64,000 nt of DNA, from positions 23,056-87,055 of the forward strand of contig CANROX010000003.1 of the NCBI GenBank assembly GCA_947632335.1, written 5' to 3'. Source of the DNA: an uncultured Clostridia bacterium. Its GTDB lineage: Bacteria > Bacillota > Clostridia > Oscillospirales > Acutalibacteraceae. The notes below the pieces were generated by a model. That model made no database searches and had not been told where the DNA came from. It saw only the letters and a list, made by a program, of their open reading frames with translations. Shown piece after piece: positions 10,581 to 19,077 of this stretch (the first letter of the stretch is position 1; every line of letters begins with the position of its first letter). The translations under genes were made by a program, and so were the position numbers.

Positions 10581-10988
10581 ATGAATACATTTAGTTTAAA
10601 AATCCTTGCGTCAGATAAGGTGGTGTATGAGGGAGAATGTGAGAAAATGACAATCCCTGCCTTTGACGGTGAAAAGGGTATTTTGGCAAATCACGAAAAT
10701 ATATTAATGGCTACTGACATGGGTATGACAAGGTTCACAAAACCCGACGGAGAAGAAGTGAATATTTTTACAGGCCTTGGATTTATTGAAGTAATGAATA
10801 ACGAGGTTACTTTCCTTGTGCAGACCAGCGAATTTCCTGAAGAAATTGACGCAAACAGGGCAAGAGAGGCAAAAAGAAGAGCAGAGGAGGCTCTCCGCCA
10901 GAAGAAAAGTCTTATTGAGTATCACAACTCAAAGGCGTCTCTTTCAAGAGCTATGGCAAGGCTCAAGGCCACAAGCAAATATATGTAA
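10581..10988 (+). CDS. atpC: F1Fo ATP synthase subunit epsilon
   Basis: The 135-residue protein has the N-terminal beta-sandwich (SLKILASDKVVYEGE, GILANHENILM) and the C-terminal helical hairpin (IDANRAREAKRRAEEAL). It is the rotor subunit that contacts gamma and the c ring and often regulates ATP hydrolysis. It is the last gene of the operon; a bidirectional terminator follows within 6 bases. Confidence 0.94.
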   Translation: MNTFSLKILASDKVVYEGECEKMTIPAFDGEKGILANHENILMATDMGMTRFTKPDGEEVNIFTGLGFIEVMNNEVTFLVQTSEFPEEIDANRAREAKRRAEEALRQKKSLIEYHNSKASLSRAMARLKATSKYM

Positions 10989-10993
10989 CAGAA

Positions 10994-11028
10994 AAGGAGC
11001 TGTTTATTTTACAGCTCCTTTGTTTATT
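10994..11028. terminator. Bidirectional terminator between atpC and the convergent gene
   Basis: AAGGAGCTGT and ACAGCTCCTT form a perfect 10-bp stem with a 7-nt loop, T-rich on the right. The right half also encodes the last codons of the leftward gene ending at 11004, so the hairpin is shared by both convergent genes. Confidence 0.85.
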
Positions 11029-11381
11029 AAAATTATCCTGTTGTTTTTCTTTGTAAGTCGGTACTTATGAAGTTTTAAGGCAAGGGGTATTGAGGGTTTC
11101 TGAATTATCCGTATTGTAAGGATAAGGGTAACAGTAAAAATGGCTATGCAAAGGGCAACAACCCCCATAATCAGAAATATTTTTGAAGTTATTATAAGAT
11201 AAAATACAGCGCATATTATTGACGATGTTATGGACAAAAGGAACAGTGAGAAACTAAAGAAAATCAATGTACTTGCTATACCGCTTTTAAGTACAATGTC
11301 ATTAATTTCTCCATAGACTTCAATTTCCTTTTCCTTTGTCTTTAATGCGTCTGCAAGATTTTTCATATTACTGATTTTCAT
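11004..11381 (-). CDS. Small membrane protein of unknown function
   Basis: I do not recognise this 125-residue protein. It has a charged N-terminal helix (residues 1-30, MKNLADALKTKEKEIEVYGE), two long hydrophobic segments (about 34-60 and 66-95) that could form two to four membrane helices, and a basic tail. GGTGAT precedes the ATG. It is transcribed towards the atp operon and shares its terminator with atpC. It is not an AtpI homologue that I can recognise. Confidence 0.7.
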   Translation of the reverse strand: MKISNMKNLADALKTKEKEIEVYGEINDIVLKSGIASTLIFFSFSLFLLSITSSIICAVFYLIITSKIFLIMGVVALCIAIFTVTLILTIRIIQKPSIPLALKLHKYRLTKKNNRIILINKGAVK

Positions 11382-11581
11382 AATATCACCGTTCTTTATT
11401 ATAGCATAATAAAAATTTTATGTCTATAAATGACAGGAAAATACACAGAGGGGATAAGATTTGTAAAACTTGTTTAAAAATTTTTAAACAGCACGCAGAA
11501 ATTTACAAATTGTTCACAACAATATAAGAATAAAAATGTATAATATAATTGTTAAAGTATAATTTAAAAGGAGGAGTATAA

Positions 11582-14500
11582 ATGATTAAAAAATCCCTTT
11601 CAGTTATTCTTGCAATACTGATGATTGCTACAACACTTGTTATTAGCGGTGCAGTTTTTGCAGAGGATACGGACAGCTTTCAGGCAGGGGATACAGTCTA
11701 CTTTGATTGCTCGGACTTTATTGACTGGACAACAGCAAGTGCTATTGAGTACATTAACTTTACAGAGTACACAAGGGCCGATAACGGAGGAAGTGTTGTT
11801 ATCGAAAGCTGTGACAAGACAAAGTACAACCCTGTAATGCTTACTGACAAAATCAATGACTATCAGTATAGTTATACATTTACAGAGGAAACAGCAGGTG
11901 CAAAGTGTCTGCGTTTCTGGAGGGGCAACACAGAGAAACTTTGGAATAATTCTCCCCTTCTTACATACGAAATGTTTAAAGAAGGTAAAAACTGCGTAAA
12001 GGTTTCCGATTTTGACGGCAACGGAACTGTATGCGTATTTGGCTCTGCACCTGTAACAAGTTCCACAGAGGAAAAGACAACCTCATCAAAGGAGGATACA
12101 TCCACCACCCAGCCGGGAGGAGATTCAAAATTCAGCTATGCACAGGCAAACCAGCTCTATGTTCACGGGGTTATGGGAAACAGTGCTGACACAGAGGCAT
12201 GGGAAATGTGGGAAAGAGAAGAGGACGGAAACTTCTACTTTTTCTTACCCTCATCTGCGGATAAAAACAGCATTGAGGTATACAACACCTTTAAAAATGA
12301 GGTTACTGTAGGAGATGTGAAAATTCCTGCCAACTCTGTTGTAACAATGGATTACAGCACCTCAAAAACATATACTGTAAATACAGGTTCGTCCACAGAA
12401 AAGCTGAAAATTATGAGAAGCGGCGCAGAGTGTGCGGTTTATGTAAATAACAGTTCTAAGTTTAACGGTGTGGATATGTATACATACCTTTGTCAGGATA
12501 AGTCGAATACGGCTAACGGCAGTGGTGCAGTTACAGAGAGCGACGGCACTCTGACAAATACCCCTGTTAAGAAGATAAAGGGTAGAGGAAATACTTCTTG
12601 GGGAAAGACAAAGAAGTCCTTTAATATTACATATGACTCAGCTCTGAAGATTTCTGGTATGGATAAGACAAAGAAGTATTCTATTTGTGCAAATTATCAG
12701 GACGATTCGCTGTCAAGAAACAGATTTTTATATGACCTTGGCAATCAGGTAGGTCTGCCATACAGTCCTCAGAGCAGATTTGCAGATTTCTATATTAACG
12801 GAGTGTATATGGGCTCATATCAGATGTGTCAAAAGGTTGAAGTTGGCAACGACGAGCTTATCGGAGATTTGACCGGTGATGACCATATTGCTCCTGACGG
12901 AAAATTGGCAGCAGATTTTCCCTTTGCATTTAAGATTGACAGCGGTATAGACTATGATGATTTCTGGTTCACAGCAGGAAATAACAGTATTATAGTTGTT
13001 TCTCCGGAGCTTGCTGACGGAGACCCGTACTACAATGAAGTAAGGCAGTATATATCAGAGAAGTTTGAGGAGATGTTTACAGCCCTTAAAAATAATTCTG
13101 CAAACCTCTATGATTTAATTGACCCCGACTCCTTTGCAAAAATTTATTTAATTAACGAGCTGGGCAAAAACTGGGATGTAGGTGTAAGCTCATTCTACTT
13201 TGTTTACAAACAGGATAAAGACGGAAAGTACAGATTCTTTGCCTCCCCGCCCTGGGACTATGATAATGCCCTTGGCAACGCAATCGGTGTTTCCAGTGAT
13301 TTAAACGGACTTGGAGTAAGAGATTATACCCTGCCAACAGGTGAATGGGTATCCCGAAAGGGCGGCAAATCAAATGTGAATAATGTTGCCTCCCTTATGT
13401 ATAAGAATACACTTCTTAAAAAGAGAATCAGTGAGGTTTGGTACGAGAGCTTTGTACCGGCTATTGAATTTATATTTAATAAGACCAATATAAATACAGG
13501 AAGTATGTATTCTTCAGATGTATATTATCAGCTGATTAAGGATTCTGCCGCTATGAATTATGCTTCAGGCAGACTTATTAATCCTGAACCCCAGTGGATT
13601 GCATATCATGGTTCACTTAATAAATGTTTCTTTGATTATTCTGCAAAAGAATTTAGACAGGCATCTGTTGCCACAGAGTACGATGTTAATTCCTTTGAGG
13701 GTGTTTACAACTATTGTGTAGACTGGCTAAACAGCCGTGCCTCCTATCTTTCAAACCTGTTTGTAGACTCATATATAGAGCCTAAAGAACCGACAAAGCC
13801 GACTGACCCCACAGATGTTTCCCCAACAACACCAAGCACCACAATGCCTGAGGAACACGAAATTCAGGAGGGTACCTTGATAGAATTTGCCTTTGATAAT
13901 TACGGTAAAATATCAGAGGAAAAACTGACAGAATACGGAGATAAGAACGGTTATAAGGCAACATTTGGCCAGGCAGACTTATTACTATCAATGGACGGCA
14001 TAGGAAACAGGGCCCTTGAATGGTCAGCTGCAGAGTACGGCGTAGGTTCCGATACCATTGTTCCCATTATGTCAGCAGGAAGTAAAAATCCTTGGGGCGA
14101 CAATCCATACATACAGGTGAGCTTTGACGCTACACAATATACCGACCTTAGCTTTTCAATGGAAATGGCAGGCAGCAACAAGGCGCCGGCAAACTGGAAA
14201 CTGCAATACAGTCTGGACGGCACCAGCTTTAATGATATTGAAAACACAAGTTATACTATTTCCGCCGACAACAGAAAGATTATGACAGAGTACATCAAGG
14301 ACATTAAGCTTCCACAGGAATGTAATGGTGCGGAAAATGTAATAATCAGAGCAGTACCAACATCAAAGGTAACTATTGCAGGAGGAAATTATGACGACGC
14401 TCCCACAAGCGGAGAAATTGCAATAAACAATATTAGAGTAATGGGTAATTCTGCTAAGGAGCCTATTGCAGGTGATATTAACCTTGACGGAAATGTTACA

Positions 14501-14659
14501 GTTCAGGACGCAACAACTATTCAGAAGTATTCTACAAGAATAGTTAAACTTACAACATTACAGATTGCCGCCGGAGATTTTAATAAAGACGGAAAAGTAA
14601 ATATTAGGGATTCAACAGCAATTCAGAAATTTATTGCAGGCCTACTTCCCGACGAATAA
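11582..14659 (+). CDS. Secreted CotH-family protein with C-terminal dockerin
   Basis: The 1025-residue protein has a signal peptide (residues 1-27, ending GAVFAE). After an N-terminal beta-type domain comes a Ser/Thr-rich linker (about 160-180). The CotH kinase-like domain (about 320-690) has the motifs KIKGRGNTSWGKTKKSF and PPWDYDNALGN, the second holding the metal-binding aspartates. A Pro/Thr linker (about 738-757) leads to a beta-sandwich-like region (about 760-955). A type I dockerin at about 963-1022 has two intact calcium loops (GDINLDGNVTVQD and GDFNKDGKVNIRD). Dockerins plug into cohesins of cellulosome- or amylosome-type scaffolds, so this protein is expected at the cell surface. 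CotH domains can phosphorylate secreted proteins; the role here is unknown. GGAGGAG precedes the ATG. Confidence 0.92.
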   Translation: MIKKSLSVILAILMIATTLVISGAVFAEDTDSFQAGDTVYFDCSDFIDWTTASAIEYINFTEYTRADNGGSVVIESCDKTKYNPVMLTDKINDYQYSYTFTEETAGAKCLRFWRGNTEKLWNNSPLLTYEMFKEGKNCVKVSDFDGNGTVCVFGSAPVTSSTEEKTTSSKEDTSTTQPGGDSKFSYAQANQLYVHGVMGNSADTEAWEMWEREEDGNFYFFLPSSADKNSIEVYNTFKNEVTVGDVKIPANSVVTMDYSTSKTYTVNTGSSTEKLKIMRSGAECAVYVNNSSKFNGVDMYTYLCQDKSNTANGSGAVTESDGTLTNTPVKKIKGRGNTSWGKTKKSFNITYDSALKISGMDKTKKYSICANYQDDSLSRNRFLYDLGNQVGLPYSPQSRFADFYINGVYMGSYQMCQKVEVGNDELIGDLTGDDHIAPDGKLAADFPFAFKIDSGIDYDDFWFTAGNNSIIVVSPELADGDPYYNEVRQYISEKFEEMFTALKNNSANLYDLIDPDSFAKIYLINELGKNWDVGVSSFYFVYKQDKDGKYRFFASPPWDYDNALGNAIGVSSDLNGLGVRDYTLPTGEWVSRKGGKSNVNNVASLMYKNTLLKKRISEVWYESFVPAIEFIFNKTNINTGSMYSSDVYYQLIKDSAAMNYASGRLINPEPQWIAYHGSLNKCFFDYSAKEFRQASVATEYDVNSFEGVYNYCVDWLNSRASYLSNLFVDSYIEPKEPTKPTDPTDVSPTTPSTTMPEEHEIQEGTLIEFAFDNYGKISEEKLTEYGDKNGYKATFGQADLLLSMDGIGNRALEWSAAEYGVGSDTIVPIMSAGSKNPWGDNPYIQVSFDATQYTDLSFSMEMAGSNKAPANWKLQYSLDGTSFNDIENTSYTISADNRKIMTEYIKDIKLPQECNGAENVIIRAVPTSKVTIAGGNYDDAPTSGEIAINNIRVMGNSAKEPIAGDINLDGNVTVQDATTIQKYSTRIVKLTTLQIAAGDFNKDGKVNIRDSTAIQKFIAGLLPDE

Positions 14660-14674
14660 TATGTATGTGTTAAC

Positions 14675-14713
14675 AATCTCCTATGGTGCAAGCCGCCATA
14701 GGAGATTTTCTTA
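14675..14713 (+). terminator. Intrinsic terminator after the CotH-dockerin gene
   Basis: AATCTCCTATGG and CCATAGGAGATT form a perfect 12-bp stem with a 9-nt loop, followed by TTTCTTAT. Confidence 0.88.
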
Positions 14714-14740
14714 TGCTGAAATTAATAGTAATTTATTTGC

Positions 14741-14769
14741 TTTACCTTTTTATAAATTATTGATATAAT
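14741..14769 (+). promoter_or_regulatory. SigmaA-type promoter for nnrE
   Basis: TTTACC, 17-nt spacer, TATAAT, ending 15 bases before the ATG of nnrE, so the 5' leader is very short and may be nearly leaderless. Confidence 0.6.
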
Positions 14770-14784
14770 AATACTGGTGATATT

Positions 14785-15630
14785 ATGGAGCGGATTATTT
14801 CAGTTGAAAATATGAGAAAAAGCGACGCCTACACCATAGCAAATTTTATTGAAAGCAAGGACCTTATGTATAAGGCAGGTTTAGGCGTATTCAATAGCTA
14901 TAACTTTAAAACCTCAAATAAAGTGGCTATTGTTTGCGGAAGCGGAAACAATGCCGGTGACGGATATGTGCTAGCCCTGCTTTTAAAGGAAAAAAATATA
15001 GATGTAAAGCTTTTTCTCATAAAAGAGAAGTTTTCCCGTGACGGAAAATATTATTTTGACAAATGCATGGAACAGGGTATACCCTACTTCCTGTGTAATG
15101 AATATACGGACTTTACAGGTTATACTGTTATTGTAGATTGTATTTTCGGAACGGGATTTCAAGGAAAACCCAGGGGAAACAGCCAATTAGTAATTGAGAA
15201 GATTAACAAAGCTCCTGCATATACAATATCTGTAGATATTAATTCAGGCCTTAATGGCGACACAGGTTTTGCGGAATTTGCAGTAAAGTCAGATTTAACA
15301 GTGTCCATAGGATATTTTAAAACAGGTCATTTTATAAACGACGCTCCAAAGTATATTGGCAGACTTGTAAACTGCGATATAGATATAAGCCTTGTGGAAG
15401 ATTGTTTTTATCTTGTAACTTCTTTTGATGAGGATATTGCCGATGCCAATATATATGAAAGTTATAATTCTTTTGAGGAAGAAAACAGTCCTATAGAGCA
15501 TAATCCGATTGAGGCAATTAACAGTTTTACGGCGGAAAATAAAAACAGGGTACTGGTTAAAAATATTGGAGAATATTCTGTTTTTTCTGACAAGGGTAAG
15601 ACGGTTATTTTTACGGATAAAAGAAAATAA
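14785..15630 (+). CDS. nnrE: NAD(P)H-hydrate epimerase (YjeF N-domain), stand-alone
   Basis: The 281-residue protein is the YjeF_N fold. It has the N-terminal ENMRKSDAYTIANF helix, the nucleotide-binding IVCGSGNNAGDGYVLA stretch, and the catalytic-site region VDCIFGTGFQGKPRG followed by SVDINSGLNGDTG. The enzyme epimerises R- to S-NAD(P)HX, a repair step for hydrated cofactor. In most bacteria it is fused to the ADP/ATP-dependent dehydratase domain. Here that domain is missing and only a short, acidic, low-similarity tail (about residues 205-281) follows, so the dehydratase must be encoded elsewhere. The ATG follows GTGAT closely. Confidence 0.85.
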   Translation: MERIISVENMRKSDAYTIANFIESKDLMYKAGLGVFNSYNFKTSNKVAIVCGSGNNAGDGYVLALLLKEKNIDVKLFLIKEKFSRDGKYYFDKCMEQGIPYFLCNEYTDFTGYTVIVDCIFGTGFQGKPRGNSQLVIEKINKAPAYTISVDINSGLNGDTGFAEFAVKSDLTVSIGYFKTGHFINDAPKYIGRLVNCDIDISLVEDCFYLVTSFDEDIADANIYESYNSFEEENSPIEHNPIEAINSFTAENKNRVLVKNIGEYSVFSDKGKTVIFTDKRK

Positions 15631-15689
15631 AAAATAACTGTCATAAAATAATTTGTATTTTCATACTATTATTATGAGAGGTTAGTGAA

Positions 15690-15826
15690 ATTTTATTATA
15701 GGGAGGAAAGAGGAATAAAAGAGCAAGTGTCCATACATTGTGGGCACAGGGGTAATAAGGCATTTGATATTATTGAAAGTTTTAAATTTTGGGAGCAGAA
15801 GTGGGAAAAACTCACTTCTATTTTTT
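15690..15826 (+). ncRNA. Possible structured transcript ending in a terminator
   Basis: No open frame of size covers 15631-15971. This part holds a hairpin (GTGTCCAT, 15727-15734, with GTGGGCAC, 15740-15747, including G-T pairs), a purine-rich stretch with several GGAGG-like runs, and then an intrinsic terminator. It could be a small RNA or the extended 3' end of the nnrE transcript. I match it to no known RNA family and see no good promoter directly upstream. Confidence 0.3.
15797..15826 (+). terminator. Intrinsic terminator downstream of nnrE
   Basis: AGAAGTGGG and CTCACTTCT pair (one G-T) around a 5-nt A loop and are followed by ATTTTTT. Confidence 0.8.
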
Positions 15827-15848
15827 AAAAATTTTTATTAAAAAAAAC

Positions 15849-15877
15849 TTGACTAATTTTAAATGAAGTAATATAAT
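15849..15877 (+). promoter_or_regulatory. SigmaA promoter for the small acidic ORF
   Basis: TTGACT, 17-nt spacer, TATAAT; near consensus. It drives the 41-codon ORF at 15972 with a leader of about 90 bases. Confidence 0.72.
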
Positions 15878-15971
15878 TATAATAGAAAACAAAATTAATG
15901 TGCATAAATAGTATTTAATATGCACAAAACGATTTGAGGGCAGAACAAATTGTAATTAAGGTGGTGATATT

Positions 15972-16097
15972 GTGAAAGACAGAGAAATGAAGGACCAGGA
16001 AATGTACAAGACATATTCATACGGCAATAACTATATTGATTTTTATGATGAAGACGACGACGAACTCTGTCACTTTTTTATTGACGACGAAATTTAA
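15972..16097 (+). CDS. Small acidic protein, 41 residues
   Basis: A 41-codon ORF starts with GTG, preceded by GGTGGTG at 6 bases. The product is highly acidic near its end (a DEDDDE run and a DDE before the last residue), with aromatic residues and no membrane helix. I do not recognise it. It looks like a real gene because it has its own near-consensus promoter 95 bases upstream, a ribosome binding site, and a strong terminator 20 bases after the stop. Confidence 0.6.
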   Translation: MKDREMKDQEMYKTYSYGNNYIDFYDEDDDELCHFFIDDEI

Positions 16098-16116
16098 AAA
16101 TACTTAGTTTTATACA

Positions 16117-16147
16117 GGCTCTGACTTTATTGGTCAGGGCCTTTTTA
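16117..16147 (+). terminator. Intrinsic terminator of the small acidic gene
   Basis: GGCTCTGAC and GTCAGGGCC form a 9-bp stem (one G-T) around TTTATTG, followed by TTTTTAT. Confidence 0.85.
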
Positions 16148-16262
16148 TGTTATCGGAAAATGATAAAGTGTAAATGTTAATTTAGTCACTTATAAAATTC
16201 TCCTACTTATTTAGACAAAATATACAAATATTCAAGAAATGTAGAAAATGAAATAAAAATAC

Positions 16263-16291
16263 TTGCAAATTTCAGAAAAGACTGATATACT
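16263..16291 (+). promoter_or_regulatory. SigmaA promoter for gdhA
   Basis: TTGCAA, 17-nt spacer, TATACT. The following leader of about 190 bases up to gdhA holds no terminator, but holds an 18-codon ORF. Confidence 0.7.
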
Positions 16292-16412
16292 TATCATTGG
16301 GTGATAAGTAAGTTATTCAAAAAAACGGATAAATAATGATTTTGCCTTTCGGTAAACTTTCATTTTCTGTAAAAGAATAATTTTGCTGTCATACAAAGAG
16401 AGTAGGTATAAA

Positions 16413-16469
16413 ATGAAAAAGCTGTTTGTTACATATAGTAATCCGGCTTATTCAAAAACAATTAATTAA
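16413..16469 (+). CDS. Possible 18-codon upstream ORF in the gdhA leader
   Basis: ATG with GAGTAGG 5 bases upstream opens an 18-codon frame (MKKLFVTYSNPAYSKTIN) that ends 20 bases before the gdhA ATG, just before its TAGGAGG site. It could couple translation to gdhA. It may also be chance. Confidence 0.3.
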   Translation: MKKLFVTYSNPAYSKTIN

Positions 16470-16476
16470 TTTTTAG

Positions 16477-17823
<1,347 letters not shown>

Positions 17824-17843
17824 TCAATAAATGAATGTTATGG

Positions 17844-17871
17844 GGCAGTGTGTTTTGCACTGCCTTTTTTC
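17844..17871 (+). terminator. Intrinsic terminator of gdhA
   Basis: GGCAGTG and CACTGCC form a 7-bp stem with loop TGTTTTG, followed by TTTTTT. Confidence 0.88.
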
Positions 17872-17877
17872 TTGGTG

Positions 17878-17906
17878 TTGAATTTTATATTTATATGTGA
17901 TACAAT
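17878..17906 (+). promoter_or_regulatory. SigmaA promoter of the cobalamin-riboswitch operon
   Basis: TTGAAT, 17-nt spacer, TACAAT, just before the riboswitch aptamer. No other convincing promoter was seen before the end of the operon near 26950. Confidence 0.7.
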
Positions 17907-17921
17907 AGTGTAAAATTAAAT

Positions 17922-18018
17922 AAAAAACACAAATCAAGGGAAATAGGGTGAAATTCCTATGCAACTGCCATTACTGTGATAACCGTGTGTTTAAGCCAGA
18001 TTACTTGAAGTGTTTTTG
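17922..18018 (+). ncRNA. Cobalamin riboswitch aptamer
   Basis: The conserved core is present in order: AAGGGAAATAGGGTGAAA with TTCC (GGGAA..GGTGAAA..CC), the B12-box-like GCCATTACTGTGATAA, and the 3' AAGCCAGATTACTTG. The outer P1 helix closes with AAAAACAC (17923-17930) and GTGTTTTT (18010-18017). The B12 box differs from the consensus GCCACTG by an insertion, and the aptamer is compact (about 97 nt). Adenosyl- or another cobalamin form should favour termination at the hairpin at 18114, giving OFF control of the B12 uptake operon. Confidence 0.9.
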
Positions 18019-18113
18019 GTTTTAAGGCTTTTGGGTAAGAAAAGTAACCGTTATAATCTGCAAAATAACTGCATTCTTATGCAGGTGTTCTGCGGGATTT
18101 TGTGTTGTGTTTT

Positions 18114-18143
18114 ACTCCTTGCCAAAAGCAGGGAGTTTTTTAT
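18114..18143 (+). terminator. Riboswitch expression-platform terminator
   Basis: ACTCCTTGC and GCAGGGAGT form a 9-bp stem (one G-T) with loop CAAAA, followed by TTTTTATTTT. It lies between the aptamer and the first start codon at 18158. A second hairpin, CTGCAT/ATGCAG at 18069-18084, lies in between and may take part in the switch. Confidence 0.85.
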
Positions 18144-18157
18144 TTTGGGTGATTTAT

Positions 18158-19075
18158 ATGAAAAAGACAACCTTACTGTTGGTAGTTATTATGCTTATAT
18201 CCTGTTTTACAGGTTCTTATGTGGAGGCTGCCGAACAATATGTCACAGTAAGTTTTGAAGACTACAGCCTTAGGGCAAATGAAAACTGCGATTTTCCAAA
18301 GCCCCTTGGAAAAATAATTGGAAAGACAAAAGTAAAAATTCAGGATAGGGATACTATAGCCACCGTAACTCTGAGATTGCTGTCACAGCTGAATATTGAC
18401 GCCTATTATAGTGGTAATGCCGAAATGGGCGGCGGATTTTATCTTGAATCCATTGATAACTTTACTGCGGAAAATGGGAAAAAGGTTAGTGACGGCTATG
18501 GATTGGGTGAGTTTTCTGCCGGTGAAAATAGCGGGTGGACAATAAGTTATAACGGTATTTTAATAGATAAGGCGGCATCAGAATATTACATAAAAAACGG
18601 TGACAGTTTAATTTGGAAATATACCGCCTTGGCTTTTACTGATGTTGTAGAAAATAATTCTTCTGTAACCGCCCCTACACAGGGAACTGTAATTTCAAAA
18701 AATAATGCTTTGTCATCGTCACGAATTAGAACAAACAATAGAAAAAATAGAACTTATGCTACATCAAAGGCTATTAACAGTAAAATCCAAAGTACCTCTT
18801 CTTCCCGTAGTAATATAAATAATATAGAGGCTGAAAGTAAGGCGGAAAACAACAGGACAGTTGAAAGTACAACAGTTATCCGTGATAGGGAGAATATAAC
18901 TGAAACTTCGGCTATGGGAGAAAATAAAATTGAAAAAACCACAGGTACAAAGGAAAGTGGCAATAACAGTAACAAGATATTGTATATAATTTTTATAATT
19001 GCAGTACTAACAATCTTAGGGATTATAGTATGCATAATAATTTTATATAGAGATAGAAAAAATAAGGAGGAATAA
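18158..19075 (+). CDS. Membrane-anchored DUF4430 (transcobalamin C-like) protein
   Basis: The 305-residue protein has a signal peptide (about 1-25, ending YVEAAEQ). A DUF4430-type beta domain follows (about 27-165), with FYLESIDNF, SGWTISYNG and KNGDSLIWKYTA. A Ser/Thr/Asn-rich linker (about 175-275) leads to a C-terminal membrane helix (about 280-300) and a basic tail. DUF4430 is related to the C-terminal beta domain of eukaryotic transcobalamin and intrinsic factor. The layout shows a domain held outside the membrane on a flexible stalk. The start at 18158 is chosen because it follows the riboswitch terminator and opens a clear signal peptide. As first gene after a cobalamin riboswitch, a role in capturing B12 is inferred, not shown. 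Confidence 0.82.
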   Translation: MKKTTLLLVVIMLISCFTGSYVEAAEQYVTVSFEDYSLRANENCDFPKPLGKIIGKTKVKIQDRDTIATVTLRLLSQLNIDAYYSGNAEMGGGFYLESIDNFTAENGKKVSDGYGLGEFSAGENSGWTISYNGILIDKAASEYYIKNGDSLIWKYTALAFTDVVENNSSVTAPTQGTVISKNNALSSSRIRTNNRKNRTYATSKAINSKIQSTSSSRSNINNIEAESKAENNRTVESTTVIRDRENITETSAMGENKIEKTTGTKESGNNSNKILYIIFIIAVLTILGIIVCIIILYRDRKNKEE

Positions 19076-19077
19076 AA

